64,000 nucleotides of DNA from Enoplosus armatus. Taxonomy: Eukaryota; Chordata; Actinopteri; Centrarchiformes; Enoplosidae. A program made the position numbers and the translations under genes. This document shows positions 10,867 through 21,800 of this stretch, piece by piece. Position 1 is the stretch's first letter, and every line of letters starts with the position of its first letter. Under the pieces are notes generated by a model, which was given only the letters and a program-made list of their open reading frames with translations, was not told the DNA's origin and ran no database searches. The DNA is taken from assembly GCF_043641665.1 (NCBI RefSeq), contig NC_092182.1, positions 19,963,241 to 20,027,240 of the forward strand, written 5' to 3'.

Positions 10867-13800
10867 TCAAAGATTGTTCATGACCTGTAAGAAGAAAATT
10901 ACGTATATTCAGTGTATCATCAACTGCACATTACAAATTATCTGACTTGGTGAACTACAGTATTTTAAAAGAACTTGCTATTAAAAGTAATTCAGTGTAT
11001 ACAACAAGCGAGTCTTTATACTGTCTGGTTTCTTTTGTTTTGTTTTTTCCTTTTGTTTTTCTGACCGAGTTCATCCATTCGATGTAGGCAGAGATGCGGG
11101 TGAAGACAGTGGGCTTCTGGGGAGCGTTGCATCCCATACCAGACACAAAGCTGGCTATCCCATGGACATACCAACTGTTGTTAACTCTGCAGCTAAGAGG
11201 GCCCCCAAAGTCACCCTAGGATGAAACAAAGGACTGTTGGTTAAATTGGACAAGCTTCAGGGAATTATCGGCTGACATTCTGGGGGGGGGGGGGTGGGAT
11301 GCTCTTCTCTATTGCAGTCTCACTTTGTGACTTGATAGTGATGGGCATGGGTGTGTACTTTTACAATGGTTAAAAAAGCAACATTAAAAAACACTTTACA
11401 AAAATCTATAAAATGGCTCAACGGGCTTCTACAAAGCTGTGAAGGGCTTTGCTAACAATCACTTATTCCACTTTGATCTATTTTGATAGTGTAGTTGTTT
11501 AGTTTTTCTAAATTAACTCACATTTCTGCGGAAATTGTCTTAAAAAAGGAAAAATTAAAACTACACCATATTGCATATACAATATTTTATCCCATGGGAA
11601 TCATAATGTAAAAGTATGACAATGAACATCTGAGTATCAGTAATATCTGTTTAACAGGTGTATTATCAGGTGCCATACATGTATAAAATGATATGATGAT
11701 GTGATGTGTTTTGATCATGGGATTTATTTCAGGTTTGGAAACGAGGTTTAGCAGATTTATTTTTAGCTGCTGATAAACCACAGAAGTTTGCATTATTATT
11801 CAGCAGGTGCAATCATAAGTGTGCTTGGTTTGATTGAGTTTTAGAAATCCGTTCTTCACTCTATTTGTAGTACTTTTCCTATCCTTCTCCCTGCAAACTC
11901 ACATTGCATCCTGACTGAGCACCTCCTCCAGCACAGATCATGGTGGTCTTGACGGTGCTGCCCCACCAGCCGGAGCTGGTGCAGGTCTGGTGGTCAACAA
12001 TAGGAAGGTAGGCCTGCCTCATTCTGGTAGGCATACCTCCACCAGCTGAATGCACATAGAAGAGAGACAAACGTGTACAGTGAGACTGAGATGACTTCAT
12101 ACTTTACAGTCATAATTATGAGTGTGAGGAGTTGCATTGGATTTACTGGAGGTGCGCCCATATCCAGTGATATAGCAGGGGTTGTTATGGGGCAGGATCT
12201 CGCCAAAAGGAGGCAGAGGGGCCAGCTTCACGTAAGAGTTCAGCGAGGCCTCAGAAGACAGCCTCAACAGGCCGATGTCATTACTAAAGGTCAAAAACTG
12301 TGACTGTTTGAAATTCTCCCACTGCAGGTACATCATTTAATCACAACACAAAATGGTCCTATTGGAATGAGCATATTAGAGGGAGTTTTAAATAAGGCTG
12401 CAAACACATGACATCATACTGTCATAGTTTCATTCAAAGGCAGTTAACTTTATCATATCCATCAAAATTTGCCATTAAGTCTAATGTAAAACACTATAAA
12501 AGTAAGGCTAAACTTCTGATGAACTAAGATGTTAAAGAAAATGTTTACTGTATGTAGTCCATGAGTGCAATAACAGATAGACCCACCCAGAGGAGATGCT
12601 GTTATTGTTCCAGTCAGGATGGACATAAACATTGATGACACTCCTGTATTGCTCTGTTCCGTGGCTGTGGTGCAGGACAAGATCACCGAGGACCACACGC
12701 AAAGAGCTGGAACTGTTTTAGCTTGGGTTAGTTTATTTGTTTTGTTTGTTGAGAGGCAAGACGTGAAGACAAGAAAGTAAACGGAAAACACATATTTGTG
12801 AAGGTGGTGTGTGTAAGACAAAGCCAAAGTCTCCAAAAAAAAATATGTGTGGGCATAGAACAGTTACTGTGCAGTATATGAGATTAGAATAATAGAAGGT
12901 TTATAATACCACATTGTATCTGTTACCTGTACACACAGTGAGCAGCAGTCATGACCCATCCTCTCCTGATCAGTGTCCCTCCACAGAAATGGTGATAGAA
13001 GCCTTCAGAGTAGTACTGGAGAGAGACCTGAAGCAGGATTCACAAAATAGAAAAAGTCGTATTTTCTTCCAACCCTCTCCAGGTTCTCAGTTCTTTTCAT
13101 TCTTACAGTACCTTTAAGTTGACCTCACGCTTGTATTAGAATGAAGCAGCTGATAAGTAAGTGCAGATTTGTAAATTAAAAATATTTGTCTAACAGATGC
13201 ATTTACAGAAGCGTATGCCATTTTTTGGTAAATAGTGGTTAAGAAATATCTTAGAGTTGGACAAGAAGATCAATAAAACTCAAATCTTTATGCTGAATAT
13301 GAGGCTACAGCCAGCAGCCAGATAGCTTAGCTTAGCATACAGACTGGAAAAAGCCAGCATCAGATAATAACAACAAAGTCCACTTAGCAGCACCTCCAGA
13401 GCTTACTAATTAACACGATATATCTCATTATATCACCTTGTTTAACCCAAGAGGGAAAAGGGTAATATTTTGTTACCTTCGATCAGTGCTAGGAAAGCTG
13501 TTTTCCCAGATTTTAGTCTTGGTGCTAATTTAAACTAGCTGCCTGTAGCTTCTTGCCCTTGCACAACCGTTTTTTTTACATGTTCTATCTATGTGATACT
13601 GTACCTGCCAAGGCCAGGAGGAGTGATAAGGCACCTCTTCACCTCCCACAACTCTTCCTGCAGTGCTGCTCTCTGAGTTGCTGGACTGAAGCTCCAATTC
13701 AGCCAGCACTGAGGCACAGAGGGAACTCATCAAAACACCATTTAAACATGTTTCACCTTGTGTTAACAATCTATTCTTTAATAAGTTTTTATGCAAGAAA

Positions 13801-13899
13801 AATATTATTTTTCAGCAGTAGATAATTTACAGTACAGCCTTGATATTTTTTTTTTTTACCTGTGGCTGAAAGAGTGGTGAACAGCAGAAACACGAGCAT
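10867..13899 (-). CDS. cela1: Elastase B: CELA1-type elastase homologue lacking the catalytic serine
   Basis: Eight exons on the minus strand: 13899-13860, 13708-13605, 13027-12927, 12712-12587, 12283-12147, 12045-11903, 11215-11066 and 10884-10867; 272 residues with no frameshift or stop. It has a signal peptide ([13 protein letters not shown]), an activation site GR|VVGGE, His78 (TAAHC), Asp126 (NDIGLLRL), all eight cysteines and pocket residues Ser189, Val216 and Thr226. The catalytic serine (residue 220) is Phe: GDFGGP, codon TTT at 11209-11207. Asp194, which pairs with the new N-terminus after activation, is kept. A conserved stretch after the active-site histidine has also changed (CVYSSSSLR, versus CVDRSRTWR in A). 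Without Ser195 the protein should not hydrolyse peptides. It could be a secreted pseudoprotease, a gene at an early stage of decay, or a base error in the assembly. TATA box, E-box and splice sites are intact, so it is probably still transcribed. Confidence 0.93.
11282..11294. repeat. G13 homopolymer
   Basis: Run of 13 G in elastase B intron 6, about 70 bases from the exon encoding GDFGGP. Such a run can lower read quality nearby, which matters for judging the serine-to-phenylalanine call. Confidence 0.9.
13250..13450. repeat. Degenerate teleost interspersed repeat in elastase B intron 2
   Basis: Contains the phrases CAGCCAGCAGCCAG, AGCTTAGCTTAGCAT, AGACTGGAAA and TACTAATTAACACGATATAT in the order known from a very common teleost interspersed repeat. 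No coding capacity and no clear ends in this copy. Class not assigned. Confidence 0.6.
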
Positions 13900-13939
13900 G
13901 TCTGCAGTGTCTCGACATTTCTAAATCCACGTCTCATTC

Positions 13940-14024
13940 TTTTATACCCCGAGCTGACCTTCATTTGATGTGGACCCTCTGCTGAGCTTGGCAGTGGTCA
14001 GAAAGCCACCTGTGGTCCGTCTCA
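13940..14024 (-). promoter_or_regulatory. Elastase B proximal promoter
   Basis: TTTTATA at 13940-13946 (TATAAAA on the minus strand) lies 41 bases before the ATG. The E-box block CACCTGTGGTCCGTCTCA is at 14007-14024. The arrangement matches elastases A and C, so the promoter of the serine-less gene looks intact. Elastase C ends only about 560 bases further upstream. Confidence 0.65.
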
Positions 14025-14349
14025 GACTCAGAATCAGTTTGTGATATTGTGTGAAGGCGTGTTGCCATGTCACACTGGGTTTACTGAGAGTGTTTCTAAG
14101 AATCTCCAGTTTTGAAGTGCATTTATTTTCACAGCCTGTGGCCACACTTTAATTTAAGAAGTTGTTTGCTACTCAAAACTAATCCATAAATTGGTATTTT
14201 TAGGTGTCTTTTATACAGGTTTTGTTGCTGGGTAGGTGGATAGTTTAATGCCTGAAGCAAAAGAAATGTAACCTTCATAACGACATGCATAACTTTGGTT
14301 GCATAAACTTTCTGATGAGAAATGAGTCATCACTCAAAGTTTAATCAAG
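14025..14349. other. Short intergenic spacer between elastases C and B
   Basis: About 325 bases between the elastase B promoter block and the elastase C poly(A) signal. No coding or repeat signal seen. Confidence 0.6.
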
Positions 14350-14355
14350 TTTATT
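14350..14355 (-). terminator. Poly(A) signal of elastase C
   Basis: TTTATT on the plus strand (AATAAA on the minus strand), about 100 bases beyond the elastase C stop codon. Confidence 0.6.
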
Positions 14356-14457
14356 TTTTGTAGAAGGAGAGCAGACAAGTGAGGAAGAACAATAGATGAA
14401 AACATGGTCGAATGTGGTCTCTGTCTTTGTTTGTTGCAACATTGATGGGTCTTCTGT

Positions 14458-16915
14458 TTACATCATGATCTGGAAAAGAGAAGAAGCAAATAATGATGAC
14501 ACATATGCAACTTAAATAACCTATACTAGCATTCCTATACTGATGAGGAGTTTATTTATAGCTTATTATTTTGCACATGTTAGATAGACATCCCTAATAC
14601 TGACCGAGTCCATCCATTCGTTGTAGGCGGAGACACGGGTGAAGACGGTGGGCTTCTTGGGAGCGTTACATCCCATACTAGACACAAAGCTGGCAATACC
14701 ATGGACGTAGTATTTTCCATTAACAAGGCAGTTCAGAGGGCCACCAGAGTCACCCTGAGAGGGATGAGATTACAGAGAGCATCTTCAGTATCGTGGACAT
14801 AATGATTTAGTGGTAGATATGAAATATAAATAACACACACAGTTCTTTCACTGGAGGGTTACATTTTGCAGGATTACTTTCTCTTCTTTGTGTTTTTTAA
14901 TGTTCTTTCATCAACGTACCTTAATCCCTCCACTTCTTCATTGGCATACAAATATAATAAGTCCTCTACAATAAGACTTTATAGTAATATAGTTTTAGGT
15001 ACTGAGCATGCAACTTTTCCAAATTTCTTTTTCATTTTATTCAGACACTCACATTGCATCCAGCCTCAGCACCACCACCACCACACACCATGGTGGTCTT
15101 CACAGTGCTGCCCCACCAGCCGGAGCTAGAGCAGGTCTTGTGGTCCACCAGAGGAAGGTAGGCCTGCTTCAACTGGGCAGACAAGCTGCCACCAGCTGGA
15201 CAAGGGGAAATTGGAAAGGTAAGATAAATAGAGCTTTACAGAAAAGACCCAACCACGGTACTGAAGCCGACTGGTGCAAAGGGCTCATGCAATCAACTCA
15301 CTGGAAGTGCGTCCCCATCCTGTGATGTAGCAGATGTTGTTGTGGGGCAGAATCTGGCCGGAGGGAGGCAGAGAGCCCAGCTGGACATAGGAGTTCAGGG
15401 TGGCCTCAGAGGACAAACGCAGCAGCGCAATGTCGAACCTGAGGTGGAGATCCATGGATCAAACAGGAGGAACCAAAAATAACTTTGTAAAGATACTACA
15501 CTCCAGGGGAGGACATTTTGTCAATGGGTTAAACCAGCACTTTCCCAAGGCGACATTCTTACCTCATACCAGCTAATAACTTACAGGTTTGCCCGAAGAT
15601 ATTTGAGAAGTGAGGTAAATGGATTCCCTTTAAAACATTATCACTTATGTATATAAAGATGTTTCTAAAATAACAGATACCTCCTTTTAAAATCAACAAA
15701 AGCATGGGTTAAAGAGCCTAAAAAACTTATAAATGTAAGAAAAAATGCAATCCTCACCCAGCAGAGAGTCTGCTGGAGTCCCATCTGGGATGGATGTAAA
15801 CATGGCTGACGCCCATGATCTGCTCTCTGCCACTGTTGATGTTGAGGTCATGTTCACCAAGAATGACGCGCCACGTCCTATTGCTATTAATATTTTCGAA
15901 AAAGAAGCAAAGAGAAACATTATTTAACAGTCAATGATTATATATAGTTGTGACTCAAATGACTTTCAAGTCAGCATAGCCTTATGAATTGTTGTTACAG
16001 TAAACTGATGTAAAAAGTAAAAACCACAATAGGCCATGAAATGACTTTTTTTGATTCCTTTGTTTGGAGACTAATCAAATACATGAATCCCCTGGGTATG
16101 TGACAGTTACAAATGAGGCTGTGAGAAATTTCCTCATGCTGGTGACATTTAGAAACACTGAAATAAATCATACCTTGGCATTGTGATAAGAGTGGACTGT
16201 GGATATTTAAGTCAAAATGATCAAACAAGGGGCATGAATACACCTCAGACTCATATAGCCAAAATATACTGATCCTGTGCTCTAGTTAATCATTATGTTA
16301 CCTGTCCACACAGTGAGCAGCTGTCATCACCCAGCCTCTCTCAATCAGGGTTCCTCCGCATGTGTGGTAGTATTTGCTGCCAGATTTGTACTGAAGAGAG
16401 ATCTGAGAAGGGGCGGTGGGCAGACACGAGTTTTGTATGTATGAAAACATGAAATGTAATTCATCAATCTTTATTTTTTTCAATTCATTTTTGAATTTAT
16501 GTTACAGTAGATTACCTGCCAGGGCCAGGAGTTGGGTCTGGCCACCTCACCTCCCACAACCCTTTCAAAGCTGTCCTCCAGGTACCTGGGCTGGGGCTCC
16601 AGCTCAGCCAGCACTGGTTAAAAACATAAAAGCAGCGGGCACGATTTATACATGGTTTCCCAGAAGCCTCACAATATTATTTACTTTTCACCTACAGATA
16701 GAGGTGTGCAGTGTGCAGGTAGAGCAGATTATGTGGAGCTCCTGTATGTTGACTAAACTAAAACTGGGTGACTGACTGGATGACTGAGAGACTGAGACTG
16801 ATAGAGAGTGAATGAGACAGAAAGAGATCAATAATGAATGGTTATACAGCGCAGTGTGTGCTGTCATTTTCTTACCCACGGCTGCGAGACTTGTCAACAC
16901 CAGAAACCTGAGCAT
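14458..16915 (-). CDS. cela1: Elastase C: chymotrypsin-like elastase 1 (pancreatic zymogen)
   Basis: Eight exons on the minus strand: 16915-16876, 16613-16516, 16402-16302, 15883-15758, 15438-15302, 15195-15053, 14754-14605 and 14469-14458; 268 residues. Signal peptide [13 protein letters not shown] is nearly identical to that of A; the activation site is FER|VVGGE. Catalytic His76 (TAAHC), Asp124 (FDIALLRL) and Ser218 (GDSGGP) are present, with eight cysteines. The primary pocket has Val216 and Thr226, as in CELA1, but position 189 is Ala (AEAGCN) where A and B have Ser, which may alter subsite preference. The family CAGGG before it reads CGGGG. This is the most upstream and most compact gene of the array; all introns are under 430 bp. 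Expected role: secreted digestive protease of the exocrine pancreas, activated by trypsin in the gut. Confidence 0.96.
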
Positions 16916-16966
16916 GTCTGCAGTGCGTCAGAACGTTTCTACAAGGAACGAACGCTCCTCTCCTTC

Positions 16967-17074
16967 TTTTATACCTCAACTTGACCTTTGCTGGTGCGGA
17001 AAAGTGTGGCTGTTCTTTCCCATGTGACAGAAGCCAAGTGTGCACCTGTGGTCTGTCTCACACAGTGTTATCAC
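16967..17074 (-). promoter_or_regulatory. Elastase C proximal promoter
   Basis: TTTTATA at 16967-16973 (TATAAAA on the minus strand) is 52 bases before the ATG. The E-box block CACCTGTGGTCTGTCTCA lies at 17043-17060, with GTTATCAC at 17067-17074. Both blocks recur upstream of elastase A in the same order, and the E-box block also upstream of B. Confidence 0.65.
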
Positions 17075-17791
17075 AGTCGGTTACCACACACCTCCTGCTT
17101 TAACCAGTAGAAAACGGTCCACAATGAAGAATGACACATAGACTGACAAGTATATCACTGGATGACATGAGTCCCAGTGATTCAAAGGACTTAGGAGGGT
17201 ATTTATGATGTGTAATGATGATTGGCTGATTGGCTGACCATCTGATATGAAGACAAACGTAACAATTTTTCATTTTTGTTGTTACTCTCCAATATGAAAC
17301 CTTAAAATATATTGTCTGATGTAATAGAGAGCAAGTTCTTGTGAATAGTTACACCACAAAAAAAGCACGTGTCCACATTTGAACCAGCATGAATTATGAA
17401 GTAAGCATGGTAAAGCATGTATCTGTGCCATATCTTGACTCAAGTGGTTCTCTGATAAGTAAAGAAACAGAGAAGGACGGCATATGATCATTTACAAACA
17501 ATTTGTAATAGCATACAACAATATTCTTATAAAATCCTCCTTTGTTGTTAAATGACACATTCTGTTTTTCTTGCATCATTCAGTGACTTCAGCTGGGTAA
17601 CAGTACAATGGATGTTTTTGTCTGTTACTAAAGCATTTTTTTCAAGCACCCAACACATATTGAACACACAATATGAATATATTCTACTATATTCCCAAAG
17701 CTAAATATTCTATATGTTTTTGTGAGTAACACTGAGTAATAAATAAAGAAAGATAACTGAGTTTGAGTCAAGAAGAAATTTGCTGTGGAGC
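17075..17791. other. Intergenic DNA upstream of the elastase array
   Basis: About 700 bases of AT-rich sequence with no recognisable exon or repeat. It leads into an AT microsatellite. It may hold distal control elements of elastase C, but none is visible by eye. Confidence 0.5.
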
Positions 17792-17827
<36 letters not shown>

Positions 17828-17828
17828 A
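17792..17828. repeat. (TA)n microsatellite
   Basis: TA dinucleotides with one ATACAT interruption, ending where the left arm of the 108-bp inverted duplication starts. Confidence 0.93.
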
Positions 17829-17935
17829 TCTTTATGGGAACCGAATCGACTATTCATTAACGAGGGGAAGCTGTATCAAGAGCAAACATCTTTAATTAAC
17901 ACATCCCCAGCACTTCCTGTCTTTGATCTCCCCAT
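17828..17935 (+). repeat. Left arm of 108-bp inverted duplication
   Basis: Starts ATCTTTATGGGAACCGAATC and ends TTTGATCTCCCCAT. Compared by eye with the reverse complement of 18763-18870, 106 of 108 bases are identical. Both differences are at CpG sites, where this arm keeps CG. The match stops abruptly at both ends. No open frame of note. Confidence 0.95.
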
Positions 17936-18762
17936 ATACAGTATATAAAACTTATAAATAATTTTGACTGTACAGACCATAGGATTACAGCCCAACACTA
18001 GATGGGGCTAAAGACTAACAAACACACAGAATCTCTACTTGGCCATGAAGGAACTCACACGTTCAAATGGCCTTTCATATGTAATTTACAGGAGACAGAC
18101 AGATGACATGTAGTCCTGGGACTTCCGTTTCAACACTCAAATCTTCATTCAAGTCCATTTTAAATACAGATTATTGTGTAATACTAAACTGAGATTATAA
18201 AAAACAACATTTGAAGACAAAGTCAAAATCTACATTCCTATCTGGAAAGATTTAAATCCGGTGTGAGAACTGAGTTGAAGAAGATTTCTCTCCTCTACTT
18301 CGCTCTGACCTCTTTAACATTGAACAGTTTTATCGTAGATGGATTACTTTAATGATTTATGCACAGTAAGTCTCTAAGTAAAATATTTATAATAATACTT
18401 TTTAAAAGCCATTTACTAGTTCTTAACTGGTCACGCTGATATTTCCAACAATAGCTTTCTGGACAATGGGAAGGCCTCTGATGTGTCTGTCTTTTATAAA
18501 ACAGTCCTTAATTAGACAGAAAGTCATTAAAACTGTGTGCATTTTGGATTATTGCCTTATCAGGCTATTAAAGAGATAGCCATGCTGGCTGGTAATTGAG
18601 CTGGTCCCATGACACACAGGGAAAAGGTCCTAATGCTGCAGACTTCCTGATCAACAGGGGCTCCACAATTTAGCTATTTTCTCATAGAGCGTCTCCGTCC
18701 CCTCCGAACTCCTTGTGTACCCCTCCACCACCCCAACCTTTTCTTGCAGAGGCATAAATCAA
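17936..18762. other. Spacer between inverted-duplication arms
   Basis: 827 bases of mainly AT-rich unique-looking sequence, with a short C-rich stretch near 18700-18740. No transposase, no exon and no second level of inverted repeat seen. Confidence 0.6.
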
Positions 18763-18870
18763 ATGGGGAGATCAAAGACAGGAAGTGCTGGGGATGTGTT
18801 AATTAAAGATGTTTGCTCTTGATACAGCTTCCCCTCATTAATGAATAGTCGATTTGGTTCCCATAAAGAT
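18763..18870 (-). repeat. Right arm of 108-bp inverted duplication
   Basis: Reverse-complement copy of 17828-17935. It carries CA and TG where the left arm has CG, consistent with CpG decay after duplication. It contains homeodomain-like TTAATTAA and CATTAATGA strings, which suggest, without proof, a duplicated regulatory element. Confidence 0.95.
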
Positions 18871-21800
18871 GTCTCACACACACTGGCAGGAAATTGAGGT
18901 CCCAAAAAAAATTAATGGGATGCACTGATTGGGTCTGTGATAGAAAGTCAGGGAGGGTTATCAGAGACTAACTGTTGATTATGCCAATGTGACACTATTT
19001 GAAAAGCTCAAACTGTTGCCAGAGCGGAGCTAAAAGATTTAAACCCCGTTAAAATTAGGAACCACTGCTAGTTTACAGTCACTCTTTCCAGCATGTTGTG
19101 TTATTAGTGCTGCCATGTGATGCCGTCCCCATCAGGAATCCTCAACTTGCTGTGAGCCAAATGAGTGTGCCTTTTAAAGCAGTATTAATTGATTTAGATT
19201 TTTTTGGCCACTTGGGGCAGCAGAACAAGCTGTTGACACAACGCTCACATATAAAGTTGATATGGCGAACTTGTTAGCCCTATTTACACATCCAGCATTA
19301 CATTACATTAGTATGCACTTCTGGCCAGCTGATGAATGTGGTGGGTTTATCAGAGCTTTTTCTCTGGAAACCGCTGCCTGCTGCTGCTAGGAACAAGGTT
19401 GATGAGAGCGGAGAGACTGAACCAAAACAGTAAAGCTGTAGGCTGTAAAACCAAAACAATGACCTGAAAGACATTAAAATGATCCGTAGAGCTGAGGGAA
19501 ATGCAGAGTCGGGTGATAAATATATGGTTTTATCACTACGGACAACCTCATTCATGTCGCAGAAATACTGTATATCCTTAAGTTACAAAATGTTTGTTTT
19601 GTAGAGTGCAGAATAACCTTGTTTTTCAAATGTATCATTTTCTATAGGCTTTTATACAGTGGCCTAAGTTAAACAAAATTGAATTTTTCATGGAGCCAGC
19701 TGTTTCTCATAAGGCACCCACATTGTTATTTTGGGCACTTACAAAGCGATCCGTTCTTTTGCTTTCTTTCTTCATGGGCCACAATTGCACAAGAGTCCTA
19801 GATTGCCAAAGAAAACAACAAATATCCTGGAACTTAAAGCAGAACAGAAGGCCCTTTGTTCACAGCTCTCGCTTGCCCTTGATGAGAATTTGTACTGTTA
19901 TGTAAATGTCTACAGACAGTAAATATGAGGTGAGGTTGAGCAATACAGCCTTCAAAAATTTGAACATCAGAACAAGATGACAAGGACAAGGAGTATAACA
20001 ACTAATTATCACTACTACTGTTGTCAATTTCTTCTTCATTCCCCAGATGTAGGCGATGATTCGATGATGGAAGGAGACTCCGCTGAATCAGTACTGCTGC
20101 CTCGAACACTGTTTAAACTCTTCTTTTATACATTTAGGCATACATAGGGTCCTACTATAACTCATGAATCTATAAACTTATATTTCCCTAGGGTCCCTCA
20201 GTACCCCAAAACCTATGATATACAAGTTATTTGGACAGCAGTCTAGGGGTCAAGGAAAAGAGACCTCTATCGCATAACTCCCACATTCCAAGGGAGACAC
20301 CCAAACCATAATGAATCTTATCAGTATGGGGCCCCAACATCTGCTAGTTATTTACCTGGAACATTGCATACGTGACAACTTTGTATTGTATATCATCAAC
20401 ATCACTACTTCTGTGGTGTTATTTTACAGTAAAATACTGTATTACTTGTGTGTATGTGTAAGAAGCTGCAGCGCTAAATTACTGCACAACATGGCACTAA
20501 TCTACACACAGTCTACAGAGGCCGACAGTGCATTAGCACTTTTCCCTGCTGGCTGAGGAAATGTGTAGGGATGCATCAATGCTGCCATGTGTCCTGCTGC
20601 GTGACAGCAGCGAAACTGATCCACTGGGCTGTTTGCAACCTTTAATTGCAATTATACCACAGTGAAAACAATCAATATATCCTCCCACTACCCCCCAACC
20701 TCCCTCTCTCTAGCTTCCTCACCAGCTCATTTTCCCTCTCATGTTTCCTTCCTCGCTCTTCTTTCAGTCTGCCTCTCTCTCTCTATATATATGCGGCAAA
20801 AAGGTCCCATATAGGCTGTGGGGCGATGTGGTTTATGGGGGGCAGGGACGAGGTGGTGTGTGCTGCTGGAGAAAGATGATCTGCTGTAGCTACGAGTGCC
20901 TGATTGATCCTGTGGAGTACTGTTCATCCATCTACGTCCTCCTGCGGCTGCTGCTGCTTTCACCTCTAGCTGCTTGCCTGTTCCCTCTCCCCTGTTCCCG
21001 CTCTGCCCTGGTCTCAGCTGCCGCCGTGCTGCCGGGTCCTGGCCCTCAGTTGCAGCAGTGATAGGGTCTACTGGAGTGGAAAAGGAGGCTGCTGCTCCAA
21101 GCTTCCCTCACTGAGTGATAGAGGGAAGAGGAAAGTGATTAAAAACTGACATACCATGTTGCTTCATCTGGTTGGGCCATTAGAGGACCTTCAGGATCAA
21201 AAACTCACACTTAAACTGGAAATGCTCATTAAAATTCCCAACTGAAAAAACTGGAATAAATCACCCAAACCCATCAAGTAATAAACATATGAAATTGGCT
21301 TTAGTAATAACTGTGTATAAAACATTTAGAAGGTGATATAATAAGTAAAAAGCAGCCTGTATGATATCATTGGGAAACAGAAATCTAATTAAAACAACCA
21401 CATACAACAGTGAGAGAAGCTTGTGCAGCTACTTTGTAAAGCATGTTTTTATCGCACTGCACATTTATACCTGTCACTGGCTGTCAACATAATTATTCCC
21501 CGAGGGAAAGGGGAGAAAATAACTGTATGTCAATTAGCACAGTTTAACAGGGAGAGCGTCAGTCAGTGTGAATAAGTGTGCCATGATAACAGTAACTTGT
21601 TAATTTGAAGCCTATTGTGTCACTGCATGAACTGTTGAATTCTTTCATGCCATTAACAAACCATCAAAGGTAACATATGAATCAGATATGTTACAGTGAG
21701 GAGTTAATGTGGTGAAAATGGGCTGAATTTGATGTCTGAAGATGATTTGAGTTTAACAACGCAGTTCTGACATTAAGCAAACCTCTTATTTCCAAATCTA

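Noticed and set aside
12147..12283. GYG instead of GWG in elastase B as a sign of decay
   Set aside because: From memory, other fish elastases also carry GYGRTS at this point, so the Tyr is not evidence for loss of function.
12462..12836. 124-codon minus-strand frame
   Set aside because: It is the elastase B exon 4 reading frame extended into both neighbouring introns; only 12587-12712 is coding.
10867..13899. Calling elastase B a pseudogene
   Set aside because: There is no stop, frameshift or broken splice site in eight exons, and the promoter elements are intact. One active-site substitution alone does not justify the label.
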